A stretch of 64,000 nucleotides of DNA from Aquipluma nitroreducens (GCF_009689585.1 NZ_AP018694.1:4951501-5015500), one strand, 5' to 3'. Counted from the stretch's first letter, positions 36,331-47,074 are shown. Program-made: numbers and translations. The notes: generated from the letters alone by a model not told the origin.

Positions 36331-39054
36331 TTATTTACTGTGTTTGATATTTGCCTGAGCAGCAGCCAAACGTGCAATTGGCACACGGTATGGCGAACAA
36401 CTTACGTAGTTCATTCCCACTTTATCGCAGAATTCAACCGAACTTGGTTCGCCGCCATGTTCGCCACAAATACCGACTTTCAGGTCGGGTTTCGTCTGGC
36501 GGCCACGGTTTACACCAATTTCAACCAGCAAACCTACACCGTTCTGATCCAATACCTGGAATGGGTCTTGTTTCAGGATGCCGCGGTTGAGATAATCGGG
36601 TAGGAATTTACCAGCGTCGTCGCGCGAGTAACCCAAAGTCATCTGGGTTAAGTCGTTGGTTCCGAATGAGAAGAAATCGGCTTCGGCAGCAATGTGGTCG
36701 GCTGTTAAAGCAGCGCGTGGAATTTCGATCATAGTACCTACCAAATAATCGATACGGTCGCCTTTTTCAGCAAATACTTTCTCGGCAACACTGCGGATGA
36801 TTTCAGTCTGGTTTTTCAATTCGGCAACAGTACCTACCAGCGGAACCATAATTTCAGGACGGGCATCGATACCTTTAGCTTTCAAATTCATGGCAGCTTC
36901 GATGATGGCACGAGCCTGCATCGCAGTAATTTCAGGATAAGTAATACCCAACCGGCAACCACGGTGACCCAACATCGGGTTAAATTCGTGCAGCGATTCC
37001 ACTTTGTGTTTCACCTGTTCAACCGAAATGCCCATTTCAGCGGCCATTTCTTTCTGGTTGGCTTCTTCGTGAGGTACAAATTCGTGCAATGGTGGATCGA
37101 GCAAACGAATAGTAACGCCATAACCGGCCATCGCTTCAAAAATTCCTTCGAAGTCGCTGCGCTGCATTGGCAACAGTTTTTCGAGCGCTTTTTCGCGTCC
37201 GGCAACGTCGTCGGCCAAAATCATTTCGCGCATGGCTTTAATGCGGTCGCCTTCGAAGAACATGTGCTCGGTACGGGTCAACCCAATACCTTTTGCACCG
37301 AAGTTTCGGGCGATCTGTGCGTCTTTTGGTGTATCAGCGTTGGTGCGTACACTCATGCGGGTATATTTTTCTGCAATTTCCATCAGTTCGCCAAAGTATC
37401 CACTCAATTCAGGATCGATAGTAGCAATTTTACCATCGTAAACTTCACCGGTAGTACCGTTCAGCGAAATAAAATCGCCTTCTTTAAAGGTTTTTCCATC
37501 AACCACCATGGTGCGGGCTTTGTAGTCGATCTGCAGCGATCCGGCACCCGAAACGCAGCATTTTCCCATACCACGGGCAACAACAGCAGCGTGCGAGGTC
37601 ATACCGCCACGGGCTGTCAAAATACCCTGAGCTACGGTCATACCACGAAGGTCTTCAGGTGAAGTTTCGATACGAACCAATACCACTTTTTTGCCTTCAG
37701 CAACCCATTCGGTAGCTTCGTCGGCAAAGAATACGATTTGGCCTGTGGCAGCTCCAGGAGAAGCAGGCAAACCTTTTGCCAGAACACGGGCAGCTTTGAT
37801 GGCTTTTTTATCGAATACTGGGTGTAGTAATTCATCGAGTTTGTTAGGCTCAACGCGGAGTAAGGCTGTTTTTTCGTCAATCAAACCTTCTTTCAGCATG
37901 TCGATGGCAATTTGCACCATAGCAGCTCCGGTACGTTTCCCGCTGCGGGTCTGCAACATCCACATTTTGCCTTCCTGAATGGTGAACTCCATATCCTGCA
38001 TGTCTTTGTAATGCTTTTCAAGGTTCTTCTGGATGTTGAACAAAGCCTGGTACATTTCAGGCATTGCTTCTTCAAGCGAAGGATATTTGGCAGCGCGGTC
38101 GGCTTCAGAAACGCCAGCCAGAGCAGCCCAACGTATCGAACCTTCTTTGGTAATTTGCTGTGGGGTACGGATACCGGCCACAACGTCTTCGCCCTGAGCA
38201 TTGATCAGATATTCACCATTGAATAAGTTTTCACCGGTTCCGGCATCGCGGCTAAAGCAAACGCCTGTTCCTGAAGTCAGACCCATGTTACCGAATACCA
38301 TAGCCTGAACGTTAACTGCAGTTCCCCATTCTTCAGGAATCTGGTTCAGCTGGCGGTAGTAGATCGCGCGGTCGTTCATCCAGCTATTGAATACGGCACA
38401 AACAGCACCCCAAAGTTGTTCGTATGAACTTTCAGGAAAATCGTGACCGGTTTTGGCTTTTACGGCAGCTTTAAATTTGGTAACCAGTTCTTTCAGTGCA
38501 TCTACCGAAAGTTCGTTATCGTTGATAACACCTTTTTCGTGTTTTACTTCTTCCAGAATTTCTTCGAAAGGATCGATATCGGTTTTTGATGTGGGTTTCA
38601 TGTCAAGAACTACATCGCCATACATTTGAACAAAACGGCGGTAGCTATCCCAAACGAAACGTGGATTGCCGGTCTTTTTTGCCATGCCTTCCACCACAGT
38701 GTCGTTTAATCCGAGGTTTAAAATAGTATCCATCATCCCGGGCATTGAGGCACGTGCACCAGAACGAACTGATACTAAAAGTGGATTGGTGGAATCGCCA
38801 AACTTGCCACCGGTTTGTGCTTCAACTTGAGCAATTGCGGCCTCAACATCAGCTTTGATAAGTTCGACCACGTAGTCACGACCCAGTTTGTTGTAAAGGG
38901 TACAAACATCAGTAGTGATAGTGAATCCAGGAGGAACAGGAACACCAATCAGGTTCATTTCTGCAAGGTTTGCGCCTTTACCTCCAAGTAAATTTTTCAT
39001 ATCAGCTTTTCCTTCAGCTGCACCATTCCCAAACGTGTAAACGTACTTTGTCAT
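36331..39054 (-). CDS. ppdK: Pyruvate, phosphate dikinase
   Basis: 907 residues. It interconverts pyruvate + ATP + Pi and PEP + AMP + PPi. The N-terminal nucleotide-binding domain ([40 protein letters not shown]) leads to the swivelling phosphohistidine domain with [15 protein letters not shown]; the phosphorylated His is near residue 488. The C-terminal PEP/pyruvate barrel follows ([51 protein letters not shown]). All motifs are intact. It is monocistronic with its own terminator and a long upstream region. Physiologically it supports gluconeogenesis or PPi-linked glycolysis in anaerobic Bacteroidota. Confidence 0.97.
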   Translation of the reverse strand: MTKYVYTFGNGAAEGKADMKNLLGGKGANLAEMNLIGVPVPPGFTITTDVCTLYNKLGRDYVVELIKADVEAAIAQVEAQTGGKFGDSTNPLLVSVRSGARASMPGMMDTILNLGLNDTVVEGMAKKTGNPRFVWDSYRRFVQMYGDVVLDMKPTSKTDIDPFEEILEEVKHEKGVINDNELSVDALKELVTKFKAAVKAKTGHDFPESSYEQLWGAVCAVFNSWMNDRAIYYRQLNQIPEEWGTAVNVQAMVFGNMGLTSGTGVCFSRDAGTGENLFNGEYLINAQGEDVVAGIRTPQQITKEGSIRWAALAGVSEADRAAKYPSLEEAMPEMYQALFNIQKNLEKHYKDMQDMEFTIQEGKMWMLQTRSGKRTGAAMVQIAIDMLKEGLIDEKTALLRVEPNKLDELLHPVFDKKAIKAARVLAKGLPASPGAATGQIVFFADEATEWVAEGKKVVLVRIETSPEDLRGMTVAQGILTARGGMTSHAAVVARGMGKCCVSGAGSLQIDYKARTMVVDGKTFKEGDFISLNGTTGEVYDGKIATIDPELSGYFGELMEIAEKYTRMSVRTNADTPKDAQIARNFGAKGIGLTRTEHMFFEGDRIKAMREMILADDVAGREKALEKLLPMQRSDFEGIFEAMAGYGVTIRLLDPPLHEFVPHEEANQKEMAAEMGISVEQVKHKVESLHEFNPMLGHRGCRLGITYPEITAMQARAIIEAAMNLKAKGIDARPEIMVPLVGTVAELKNQTEIIRSVAEKVFAEKGDRIDYLVGTMIEIPRAALTADHIAAEADFFSFGTNDLTQMTLGYSRDDAGKFLPDYLNRGILKQDPFQVLDQNGVGLLVEIGVNRGRQTKPDLKVGICGEHGGEPSSVEFCDKVGMNYVSCSPYRVPIARLAAAQANIKHSK

Positions 39055-39420
39055 AGAGTGTTAGTTTATAAATTATTGATATGTTATCGGTTATTTTTAT
39101 TTAGGTGTGTAATGTCTTGGTTAATCTCACGTATTTAAATCAATTGTTTGTACTACATATTAAAATTGAATCCCAAAATCAAACGTACAAGTATCAATTT
39201 TGTTTTTGATTTCAGAGTGATGCAAATATATATATTCGTTCATCAAGCTAAAAGCACTTTCTTAACTTTAATTTAATGTTGGTGAGTTTTTATTGCTATG
39301 GATCAAAAAATCTGTAGTTCAGGTAATTCAATAGTATGTTGAATTAATTGTTTTTGCTTGTCCCTTTTTATGTAATAAGAATATTTAAATGTCGCATTTT
39401 AAATTCTACCGATATTGTTG

Positions 39421-39508
39421 ACTCACCCCATCGCATCTGCGATGCTCTGCCCCTCTCTAAGAGTAGAGAGGGGAGAAGCCCCCGAGTACTCGGGGGCTTG
39501 GGGTGAGT
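39421..39508. repeat. 88-bp multi-hairpin (cloverleaf-like) palindromic element
   Basis: Outer arms ACTCACCCCA (39421-39430) and TGGGGTGAGT (39499-39508) pair perfectly. Inside are three further perfect hairpins: GCATC/GATGC; CCCCTCTCT/AGAGAGGGG; and the palindrome CCCCCGAGTACTCGGGGG. It is far more GC-rich than its surroundings. It looks like a mobile or interspersed palindromic element, not a simple terminator. Confidence 0.7.
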
Positions 39509-39637
39509 GGATTCAAAACACGACATTATATTTTTGCCATTACTTAAAATATCTTTTTGCTTGAAATTTTATTTCAGAAATGCTTACAACTCGTGTTCTC
39601 AGTAATCTTAACATTACTTAACGATCGTTTAAACATC

Positions 39638-39662
39638 TTAACTGAACGGTGATTTATCTTTG
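39638..39662 (+). promoter_or_regulatory. Promoter of small RNA unit 1
   Basis: TTAAC (39638-39642), 12 nt, then TATCTTTG (39655-39662), which fits the Bacteroidota -7 box TAnnTTTG. The same TTAAC-N12-TAnnTTTG spacing recurs exactly in the next two units. Confidence 0.65.
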
Positions 39663-39668
39663 TTGTGT

Positions 39669-39759
39669 AGCTAGAAGCAAGTAATAACACAGAATAGGTT
39701 TTTTCATAGAAATAGGTTAGGTTAGGTTGAAAAGGATGGTTGGGGCCATCCTTTTTTTT
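39669..39759 (+). ncRNA. Tandem small RNA unit 1
   Basis: About 90 nt from the predicted start to the T-run. It contains TTTCATAGAAATAGGTT, repeated in unit 2, and ends with an intrinsic terminator: AAAGGATGG (39731-39739) with CCATCCTTT (39746-39754) plus T-run. No open frame is visible. First of three similar units in the ppdK-clpB gap; not recognised as a known family. Confidence 0.65.
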
Positions 39760-39862
39760 GTCCTTTTAATTTTGATTTTAGTAGTGTGAGTATAAATCAG
39801 AAAAAACTGCCAAATATGGATATTCGATAATTTTAATCTTCTTTAACGTTGATTCAGATGTG

Positions 39863-39887
39863 TTAACAGAGTTGGTCAGTATATTTG
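39863..39887 (+). promoter_or_regulatory. Promoter of small RNA unit 2
   Basis: TTAAC (39863-39867), 12 nt, then TATATTTG (39880-39887). The upstream CTTTAAC-N-ATTCAG stretch (39841 on) is also shared with unit 3. Confidence 0.65.
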
Positions 39888-39893
39888 TAGAGG

Positions 39894-39975
39894 CAATATA
39901 GAGATAAAAGTTTAGTTTTTTTCATAGAAATAGGTTTGGTTAGTTAGAAAAGGATGGCAGGGGTCATCCTTTTTT
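39894..39975 (+). ncRNA. Tandem small RNA unit 2
   Basis: About 80 nt, with the same TTTAGTTTTTTTCATAG start region as unit 3 and TTTCATAGAAATAGGTT as in unit 1. It ends at hairpin AAGGATG/CATCCTT (39949-39975) and a T-run. The loop and outer stem differ from units 1 and 3, and the stem keeps pairing. Confidence 0.65.
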
Positions 39976-40066
39976 CATTAGCAGATTTTATTCTAAAACT
40001 GACTCTTAGTTGCCCTGAAAAAGGGATGGTGATGATTTAAAGTTCTTTAACTTTCATTCAGGTGCA

Positions 40067-40091
40067 TTAACTTAATCGTGAGTTATTTTTG
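40067..40091 (+). promoter_or_regulatory. Promoter of small RNA unit 3
   Basis: TTAAC (40067-40071), 12 nt, then TATTTTTG (40084-40091). Same spacing as units 1 and 2. Confidence 0.62.
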
Positions 40092-40097
40092 TATCAG

Positions 40098-40180
40098 ACA
40101 TTAGAAGTAAAAGTTTAGTTTTTTTTCATAGATAAGTTTGGTTTTGTGAGGAAAGGATGAAGAGATTCATCCTTTTTTTT
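40098..40180 (+). ncRNA. Tandem small RNA unit 3
   Basis: About 80 nt with the variant core TTTTCATAGATAAGTTTGG, ending at hairpin AAAGGATGAA/TTCATCCTTT (40152-40173) and T8. It is the most diverged of the three units. Its terminator keeps pairing by compensatory change (GATGAA with TTCATC), which supports a selected RNA. Confidence 0.62.
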
Positions 40181-40412
40181 ATTGCGGTTTTTATTGTTTA
40201 TCATATTTATGAATCAATTTGAGCCTTGAAATGTCCGAAAAATGAATTTTTATGTCAAAAAGTCGGTTGATTTTGATTATTTCTGAAATATTTTCCATAG
40301 AAGCATTCATTACCAGTCAATTTGTCTCGTGTTCGTGCGAAAACGATATTGGCAAACCATTTGATTGCTTCGATTCGTTATCTTTATTTTGGAAACAGTT
40401 AAAACTAAGTAT

Positions 40413-43004
40413 ATGAACTTTAATAATTTCACCATTAAGTCGCAGGAAGCTATTCAACATGCTTTTGAGGTGGCACAGGGCAAGCAACAGCAAGCTATTG
40501 AAACGGGACATGTTTTGAAAGGTCTTTTTCACGAAGCAGAAAACGTAGTTGGATTTTTGTTGAAAAAACTGGGTTCAAACCCGGTTGCGATTCAACAGGC
40601 GCTCGACCGCATTGTAGATTCGTATCCGAAAGTTACCGGAGGCGAACCTTATTTATCGACTGATGCCAACAAGGCTTTGCAGAAGTCAATTGCGATCATG
40701 CAGGAAATGAACGACCAGTTTGTCTCGGTTGAGCATATTTTAATGGGATTGCTGGAAACCGGAGATACCATTAGCCATCTTCTGAAGGATTCTGGAGTTT
40801 CCAAAAAGGAACTTGAAATGGCGGTAAAAGAACTTCGGAAAGGAGCCAAAGCGGACAGCCAGAGTGCTGAAGATAAATTTGATTCACTAAACCGATTTGC
40901 TGTTAACCTGAATCAACGAGCCCGTGACGGGAAGCTTGATCCTGTTATTGGTCGCGACGACGAAATCCGCCGTATTCTTCAAATCTTATCCCGAAGAACA
41001 AAAAATAATCCGATTTTGATTGGCGAACCTGGAACAGGAAAAACTGCCATTGCAGAAGGTTTGGCGCAACGAATTGTTCGTGGCGATGTGCCTGAAAACC
41101 TAAAAACAAAACAGCTCTTTTCGCTTGATATGGGCGCTTTGATTGCTGGGGCAAAGTATAAAGGCGAATTTGAAGAACGTTTAAAAGCTGTTGTAAACGA
41201 GGTTGTCTCAGCAAATGGCGAAATTATTCTGTTTATCGATGAAATTCACACCTTGGTTGGTGCTGGTAAAAGTGATGGAGCCATGGATGCTGCAAATATT
41301 CTTAAACCTGCTTTGGCACGTGGAGAACTTCGGGCAATAGGAGCAACAACATTAAATGAATATCAGAAATATTTTGAAAAGGATAAAGCGCTGGAACGCC
41401 GTTTCCAGATTGTGACTGTTGACGAACCGGATACTTTAAGTGCCATCGCGATTTTGCGTGGATTGAAAGAACGGTACGAAAATCACCACAAGGTGCGAAT
41501 CAAAGATGAAGCAATTATTGCTTCGGTTGAACTGTCGCAAAGGTATATTACCGAACGTTTTTTGCCGGATAAGGCTATCGATCTGATGGACGAAGCCGCA
41601 GCGCGTTTGCGTCTGGAAATGGATTCGGTTCCGCAGGAATTGGACGAAATTGACCGCAAAATTATGCAGCTCGAAATTGAACGGGAAGCCATTAAACGCG
41701 AAAAAGATGAGAAAAAGCTTTCTGTTTTGAATGAAGATATTGCCAATCTGAAACAGGAACAATCGAAATTCAGGGCACAATGGCAGCTCGAAAAGTCGCT
41801 GATTGATGGAATTCAGCAAAAGAAACAGGAAATTGAATCGATGAAACTCGAAGCCGATCAGGCTGAACGTGCCGGTGATTTTGGTCGGGTGGCTGAAATC
41901 AGGTATGGTAAAATAGGGGAATCCGAAGCGGAAATTGAGAAATTAAAAGCAGAATTAAGTAATAATAAAGCTCAGCATTTGATTAAGGAAGAGGTTGACG
42001 CTGAAGATATTTCACAAATTGTTTCGCGCTGGACTGGTATTCCGGTTGCCCGAATGTTGCAGAGTGAACGCGAAAAGCTTTTGCATTTGGAAGATGAACT
42101 TCACCAGCGGGTGATTGGACAGCATGAAGCGATTCGCGCGGTTTCTGATGCCGTCCGAAGAAGTAGGGCAGGGCTTCAGGATGAGAAACGACCTATCGGT
42201 TCCTTCATTTTTCTTGGAACTACCGGGGTTGGAAAAACCGAACTGGCAAAAGCGTTGGCTGAATACCTGTTCGATGATGAGAATATGCTTACCCGAATCG
42301 ATATGTCGGAATATCAGGAAAAATTTTCGGTGACCCGGCTTATTGGTTCTCCTCCCGGATACGTTGGATATGACGAAGGTGGTCAGTTAACTGAAGCTGT
42401 TCGCCGGAAACCCTATTCTGTAATTCTTTTCGATGAAATTGAAAAGGCACATCCGGATGTTTTTAACGTATTACTTCAGGTTTTAGACGATGGTCGTTTG
42501 ACGGATAACAAAGGTCGAGTGGCCAATTTCAAGAATACGATTATTATCATGACCTCCAACATCGGATCGCATTTGATTCAGGACCGTTTTGAGAAAATGA
42601 ATGAACGAAATATGGCGGAAATTGAGGAGCAAACCCGTACCGATTTGTTTGAGCTACTCCGTAAAACAATTTCACCTGAATTTCTGAATAGGATTGACGA
42701 TGTAATCATGTTTACGCCGTTGACTAGAAAAGATATTCGCGAAATTGTGAAATTGCAAATCAATCTGATTTTGAAGCGTATTCCGAATAATCAATTTACG
42801 ATTGAAGTGTCAGAAGAAGCCATTGACTGGCTTGCCGTAGTTGGTTATGATCCAACGCATGGTGCACGTCCGGTAAAGCGAATGTTGCAGAAATACCTGA
42901 TTAACGATTTGTCGAAGGAAATACTTTCAGGAAGAATGGAAGGCAGAACGAAAGTAATGGTTGCCGTTGAGAACGATGAAATTGTATTTAGGTACGAATT
43001 TTAA
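40413..43004 (+). CDS. clpB: ClpB disaggregase (AAA+ chaperone)
   Basis: About 863 residues from ATG 40413, the normal ClpB length; the upstream in-frame start at 40365 adds a leader absent in the family. It works with DnaK to pull apart aggregated proteins. Domains in order: Clp_N repeats (1-145; [13 protein letters not shown]), AAA-1 with Walker [14 protein letters not shown] near residue 204 and [12 protein letters not shown]. The long M-domain coiled coil (about 400-525) shows ClpB, not ClpA/C. AAA-2 has [13 protein letters not shown] near 602, [14 protein letters not shown] and the D2-small domain. All key residues are present. It is followed by a structured ncRNA on the same strand. Confidence 0.97.
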   Translation: MNFNNFTIKSQEAIQHAFEVAQGKQQQAIETGHVLKGLFHEAENVVGFLLKKLGSNPVAIQQALDRIVDSYPKVTGGEPYLSTDANKALQKSIAIMQEMNDQFVSVEHILMGLLETGDTISHLLKDSGVSKKELEMAVKELRKGAKADSQSAEDKFDSLNRFAVNLNQRARDGKLDPVIGRDDEIRRILQILSRRTKNNPILIGEPGTGKTAIAEGLAQRIVRGDVPENLKTKQLFSLDMGALIAGAKYKGEFEERLKAVVNEVVSANGEIILFIDEIHTLVGAGKSDGAMDAANILKPALARGELRAIGATTLNEYQKYFEKDKALERRFQIVTVDEPDTLSAIAILRGLKERYENHHKVRIKDEAIIASVELSQRYITERFLPDKAIDLMDEAAARLRLEMDSVPQELDEIDRKIMQLEIEREAIKREKDEKKLSVLNEDIANLKQEQSKFRAQWQLEKSLIDGIQQKKQEIESMKLEADQAERAGDFGRVAEIRYGKIGESEAEIEKLKAELSNNKAQHLIKEEVDAEDISQIVSRWTGIPVARMLQSEREKLLHLEDELHQRVIGQHEAIRAVSDAVRRSRAGLQDEKRPIGSFIFLGTTGVGKTELAKALAEYLFDDENMLTRIDMSEYQEKFSVTRLIGSPPGYVGYDEGGQLTEAVRRKPYSVILFDEIEKAHPDVFNVLLQVLDDGRLTDNKGRVANFKNTIIIMTSNIGSHLIQDRFEKMNERNMAEIEEQTRTDLFELLRKTISPEFLNRIDDVIMFTPLTRKDIREIVKLQINLILKRIPNNQFTIEVSEEAIDWLAVVGYDPTHGARPVKRMLQKYLINDLSKEILSGRMEGRTKVMVAVENDEIVFRYEF

Positions 43005-43129
43005 GCGAATCAAAAACGCGACATAGAGATTAAGCAAAAAGCCCCTTCTATGTTGTAATCCAAATTCTTTGAGCATTATTTTTTCTGACTATTTTTTTCT
43101 GTTTTTCAAATCGCTTGGTCCCAATAGAT

Positions 43130-43246
43130 TATCTTTGCTTTTAGTAAAGAGGAAGGGGACACAGGCTCTGCTGGGGAGCAACCTGTCAGCAATACTCTTT
43201 ACGGATACACTGTATAAGGGAAGGTTTTCGAACCTTCCTTTTACTT
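43130..43246 (+). ncRNA. Structured small RNA, possibly SRP (4.5S-like) RNA
   Basis: A -7 box TATCTTTG (43130-43137) precedes a roughly 100-nt RNA. GTAAAGAG (43144-43151) closes with CTCTTTAC (43195-43202). The inner helix ACAGG/CCTGT carries a CAGGCTC-loop-GGGGAGCAACC core that resembles the SRP domain IV signature (CAGG / AGCA). A UUCG-capped terminator follows (43219-43238 plus TTTT). The promoter, nested stems and terminator are seen directly; the SRP identity is tentative. The rest of the gap 43005-43465 shows nothing recognisable. Confidence 0.6.
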
Positions 43247-43465
43247 ATACAGGAATCCAGATATGGCTAAGAAAAACCCAATGTTTTAAGTTTTAAGCCG
43301 ATGGACGATAAACATCTCATAAAAACAACCTTCTATCAGTAGACAAATTAATGCTACATTTCCCTGTTTCAGTTTTTACAAGTAAAGAGCCGCATTCTCG
43401 TTAAGCAGACTAAGCTGCAAGGGGCAGTTAGCGGTCACTTTGATATACTGATTGTTTTTAAGGAT

Positions 43466-44545
43466 TCATTTGACAACTCCCGGAACATATTCCACTTTGT
43501 TTTTGAGTACATAATACATTCGGTTCAATACTTTTCTTGCAATTCTGACAATCGCTTTGTTTGGGTCCATTCTCTTGATATAACTATGATAGCTCATCGT
43601 CAGGGCAGGATCAAACCTTGCGGCAAACCAGGAACTCTCAATTAATGATCTTCTGAGAGTATTATGTCCCCGAAACGTCATTTCCCCGTTATTGGCTTTT
43701 TCCCCGGAAGAGTGATAATTGGGAACCAGTCCTACAAACCCGGCAAAATGATCAGTGTTTTCAAACCGTTCAATATTTTCGATCTCTGTCAAGAACGTGA
43801 TGGCAGTTATTAGCCCAATTCCAGGTATAGTTCGCAGCAAAGCGATATTTCCAGCATATCTTTCACTGCGCGACAATAACCTGATCTCTCTAAGCACTTC
43901 CAGCAATAGTTTCCGTTGTTGTTCGGCCTCTTGCACCAATATTTTTAACGCCTGTGTCCCGGATCCGTGTTGCAATGAAACTTCACCGAGCCATTTCATA
44001 AATCTCTTTGACCAATGGGACCCAGATTTTTCAAATTCCGGTGGATAATCGATTCCATAGAAGTACAGAAACGATTTAATCCGTTGCTTGAACCGAACCA
44101 TGTCTTTGACCAAAGTTGCCCGCATACGAACCAAGGACCTGTCTTCCAACGTTGATGAACTTGGAATGTATATAGACTTTAAATCACCTGAACGTAATGA
44201 CCGTGCTAGTTTTCGGCTGTCAGTCGGGTCATCTTTCTGCAATTGCTCCTTCTGTGAGGTCGGAACATCTGCCGGGTTGATAACGACATTGTTTATTCCC
44301 ATTTCCTTTAACCTGTAATGAGTCCAAAAACCACTAAAACCAGCTTCATATACCGAATTGTAATTGCCACCGGGAAAATTACGCTTCAGGTAGTTGCACA
44401 ATATTACTGCACTGGCAGGCTGGGTAAATGTTTTATGTAACAGCTCTTCTGTTAAAATTGTCACTGTCCAGCTTTTCAGGTGAACATCAATCCCGACAAA
44501 AAAATTTTGTCCTTTAAAATCTAATTCCGTCTTTTGTGTTTGCAT
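43466..44545 (-). CDS. IS110-family transposase (DEDD recombinase)
   Basis: 359 residues. The N-terminal RuvC-like DEDD domain has Asp in FVGIDVHLKSWTV, Glu in VYEAGFSGFW and Asp residues in KDDPTDSRKLAR. The middle is helical. The C-terminal Transposase_20 domain (LLRTIPGIGLITAITFLTEI, FAGFVGLVPNYHSSGE) precedes the serine-containing segment RRSLIESSWFAARFDP. It is complete by length and motifs. IS110 elements lack terminal inverted repeats, so exact ends cannot be set from one copy. The noncoding flank is where a bridge RNA would be encoded. Confidence 0.92.
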   Translation of the reverse strand: MQTQKTELDFKGQNFFVGIDVHLKSWTVTILTEELLHKTFTQPASAVILCNYLKRNFPGGNYNSVYEAGFSGFWTHYRLKEMGINNVVINPADVPTSQKEQLQKDDPTDSRKLARSLRSGDLKSIYIPSSSTLEDRSLVRMRATLVKDMVRFKQRIKSFLYFYGIDYPPEFEKSGSHWSKRFMKWLGEVSLQHGSGTQALKILVQEAEQQRKLLLEVLREIRLLSRSERYAGNIALLRTIPGIGLITAITFLTEIENIERFENTDHFAGFVGLVPNYHSSGEKANNGEMTFRGHNTLRRSLIESSWFAARFDPALTMSYHSYIKRMDPNKAIVRIARKVLNRMYYVLKNKVEYVPGVVK

Positions 44546-44775
44546 AAGTCTTTGAGTTTTATTAGTTAATAGCGTAACTAAAAATAATACTCTTTTGACT
44601 TATGCTACTTTAGCAAAATCGTATATTACAAACATAGGGACTCGTTTATGCATGGCATAACGGGGGGCTTTTGTGAATATTAAAGCTTTTTATCTGTTTC
44701 TAATTTGTTTTTTTTATAATCAGATGTCCGCCCGACAAGTCTTTGGGAGGGCCTAAAATCATCATTTTGGCCATC
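44546..44775 (-). other. Noncoding flank of the IS110 element, possible bridge RNA region
   Basis: AT-rich noncoding sequence upstream of the transposase start. IS110-group elements encode a guide (bridge) RNA in such an end. A hairpin GGCC-AAAAT/ATTTT-GGCC with one bulged T lies at 44753-44775. No frame is seen here; the rest of the gap to 45078 also lacks recognised features. Confidence 0.35.
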
Positions 44776-45078
44776 CTCGTGAGTGAGTAATATTTACTCA
44801 TGGCTCGTTTCCTGTGATCCTGATTAGCCACTGATTTCCGCCGATTTATAAGAATGTGTTCTCGTCACAACATCAAGCTGTGGCTAATTTTTGTTTTGCG
44901 ACTGACAAAATCACGAACATCTTCGGTTTAATTTATTCACTAATTGTTTTTGTCTTTGAGTCAATCGGTAAAATTTGGCTTCAAATAATTTTACAAAGCA
45001 TAAACAAAACATGGTTATTATTTGCGTACAAAGTTACCTTTGCAAATACAGCAATGTAACCATAATCAACAGCCAACG

Positions 45079-46944
45079 ATGAACTTAATTTTTACAATAT
45101 ATTCTGTATTGTTTCTGGCAACTGCATTAGTCTCATTTTTTGTTTCATTTCTTGCCTGGCAACGACGATTGGTAAACGGGGCGAAAGAGCTTGTTCTATT
45201 GATGATAGCTATAGGTCTTGGTGCGTTTTGTCTCATATTTGAGACCGCCTCACTTTCCATCACAGAAAAGATATTATGGTCAAAGCTCGAATTCTTTGGT
45301 GGCATTACTGCTCCTGTGCTTTACTTAATTTTTGTTCTTCGTTATACTGGTAAAGACAAATTTCTATCCCCGAAATATTTATTCCTTTTATTTATTATTC
45401 CATTAATCACGCTGGCTCTAACGATAACCAATGAAAAACACAGTTTAATCTGGGTTGGATTTTCAGCCATATCGGAAGAAACAAATCTTATGGAATATTA
45501 CCATGGGCTTGGATTTTGGCTTGGATATATAGTCTATTCCAACCTCATGTTGCTTTTTGCTGCCATCAATTTAATTGGATTTATTCTTCATCAAAATAAA
45601 CCTTTCCTCACCCAGGGATTAATTCTTTTGATCGGAGGTCTTTTCCCCTGGATAACAAGCTTTATATATCTTACAGGCAACAGTCCTGTTATTGGTTTAG
45701 ATATTACTCCTGTAAGTATTTTGTTGAGTGGCATCATAGCCGCATTTGCAATTCTAAATATTCGATTTCTCGACCTTGTACCTGTGGCTCGGGAAACACT
45801 GGTTGAAACTTTACCTGATGGAATCCTGGTTCTTGATGGTCAAAACAGAATACTGGACATAAATGGAGTCGCTCTATTATTCTTAGGTATCCAAAATAAA
45901 AATATTATCGGGTTACCGGTCCAATCCACCGTAGCTTCAGAAATACAACTACTGAATGCGGTAATTGACCGCGAAACAAACGATCAGACACATGAAGTTC
46001 GAAGTCGCGCTGAAATTAGAACCTTCAGGATACTAAAGCATTTTGTAAAAGGCCAGATAGAAAGCCGTTTGGTTATTATCCGCGACATTACAGAACAGAG
46101 AAAAGCGGAGTGTGAGTTAATCAAGGCAAAGGAACATGCAGAAGAAAGTGATCGCTTAAAATCAGTCTTTCTGGCTAACATGAGCCATGAGATTCGCACA
46201 CCGATGAATGGCATACTCGGCTTTGCTGATTTGCTGAAAGACAGAGAGCTTTCCAATGAAACATCACAAGAGTATTTGTCGATTATTGAAAAAAGTGGGA
46301 TGCGATTATTGAATATTATTAACGAGCTGATTGAGATTTCAAAGATTGAATCGGGTACGATGGGAATCAATATGTCTGAAACCAATGTAAATGACCAAAC
46401 CCAGTTTGTTTTTAACTTCTTTAAGCCTGAGGCTGAACGAAAAGGATTATTTCTGACAGTAAAAAACTCACTTTCTGGTTCTAAAGCAATTATATGCACT
46501 GACTGTGAAAAGCTTTATGCTATCCTAACCAATCTGGTAAAAAATGCGATCAAATTCACCAATGCCGGAACCATTGAAGTTGGTTATAAATGCATTGAAT
46601 CAAATAGCTTGTCTTCGACTTCAGAATTGTTGTTTTTTGTGAAAGATACCGGAATAGGAATATCACCTGAACTCAAAGAAATTATTTTCGAACGATTCAG
46701 ACAAGGGAGCGAATCGCTAAATAAAAGATTTGAGGGTATCGGACTGGGCTTAGCTATATCAAAAGCTTATGTCGAAATGTTGGGTGGTAGAATCTGGATT
46801 GATACTGATTCTGAGGTTGGATCAGTTTTTAATTTTACAATTCCTTATTGCAATAACGGGACAAATAAACAATCCAATAAAGGGTTTATCCAGGATAAAT
46901 TAGGTGTAAATGCAGAGAATACGAATGAAACTTTAATTGCCTAA
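45079..46944 (+). CDS. Hybrid-less sensor histidine kinase with 7TM sensor and PAS domain
   Basis: About 621 residues from ATG 45079. The N-terminal seven-helix sensor resembles the histidine-kinase 7TM domain (residues about 1-225; LIFTIYSVLFLATALVSFFV). A PAS domain follows (LVETLPDGILVLDGQNRILD). HisKA has the phospho-acceptor His in FLANMSHEIRTPMNGILGF (near residue 373). The HATPase_c domain has the N box (NLVKNAIKFT), G1 (VKDTGIGISPE) and G2 (EGIGLGLAISK). It has no receiver domain, and no response regulator lies beside it, so the partner is elsewhere. Signal unknown. Confidence 0.92.
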   Translation: MNLIFTIYSVLFLATALVSFFVSFLAWQRRLVNGAKELVLLMIAIGLGAFCLIFETASLSITEKILWSKLEFFGGITAPVLYLIFVLRYTGKDKFLSPKYLFLLFIIPLITLALTITNEKHSLIWVGFSAISEETNLMEYYHGLGFWLGYIVYSNLMLLFAAINLIGFILHQNKPFLTQGLILLIGGLFPWITSFIYLTGNSPVIGLDITPVSILLSGIIAAFAILNIRFLDLVPVARETLVETLPDGILVLDGQNRILDINGVALLFLGIQNKNIIGLPVQSTVASEIQLLNAVIDRETNDQTHEVRSRAEIRTFRILKHFVKGQIESRLVIIRDITEQRKAECELIKAKEHAEESDRLKSVFLANMSHEIRTPMNGILGFADLLKDRELSNETSQEYLSIIEKSGMRLLNIINELIEISKIESGTMGINMSETNVNDQTQFVFNFFKPEAERKGLFLTVKNSLSGSKAIICTDCEKLYAILTNLVKNAIKFTNAGTIEVGYKCIESNSLSSTSELLFFVKDTGIGISPELKEIIFERFRQGSESLNKRFEGIGLGLAISKAYVEMLGGRIWIDTDSEVGSVFNFTIPYCNNGTNKQSNKGFIQDKLGVNAENTNETLIA

Positions 46945-47054
46945 GATAATCAGGTTTCTTCCTAAATAATATTGATAACTGGAATTCTGACAGAGATCGC
47001 AGAATCATTTCTTCTTTTGCTTTTCAAAAAAAATCAAAGATTGTTGTAACGGAA

Positions 47055-47074
47055 ACTCCTTTTCGGAGTCTTTT
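47055..47074 (+). terminator. Short hairpin terminator after the histidine kinase
   Basis: ACTCC (47055-47059) pairs with GGAGT (47065-47069), then CTTTT. Short and only moderately convincing; it lies 20 bp before the next start. Confidence 0.35.

Noticed and set aside
36964-37662. Long open frame antisense to ppdK (232 codons)
   Set aside because: It mirrors the codon pattern of ppdK and encodes His/Phe-rich low-complexity sequence with no domain; a shadow frame.
39421-39508. Integron attC-like site
   Set aside because: The outer stem and three internal hairpins do not follow attC R/L box layout and no cassette genes or integrase lie nearby.
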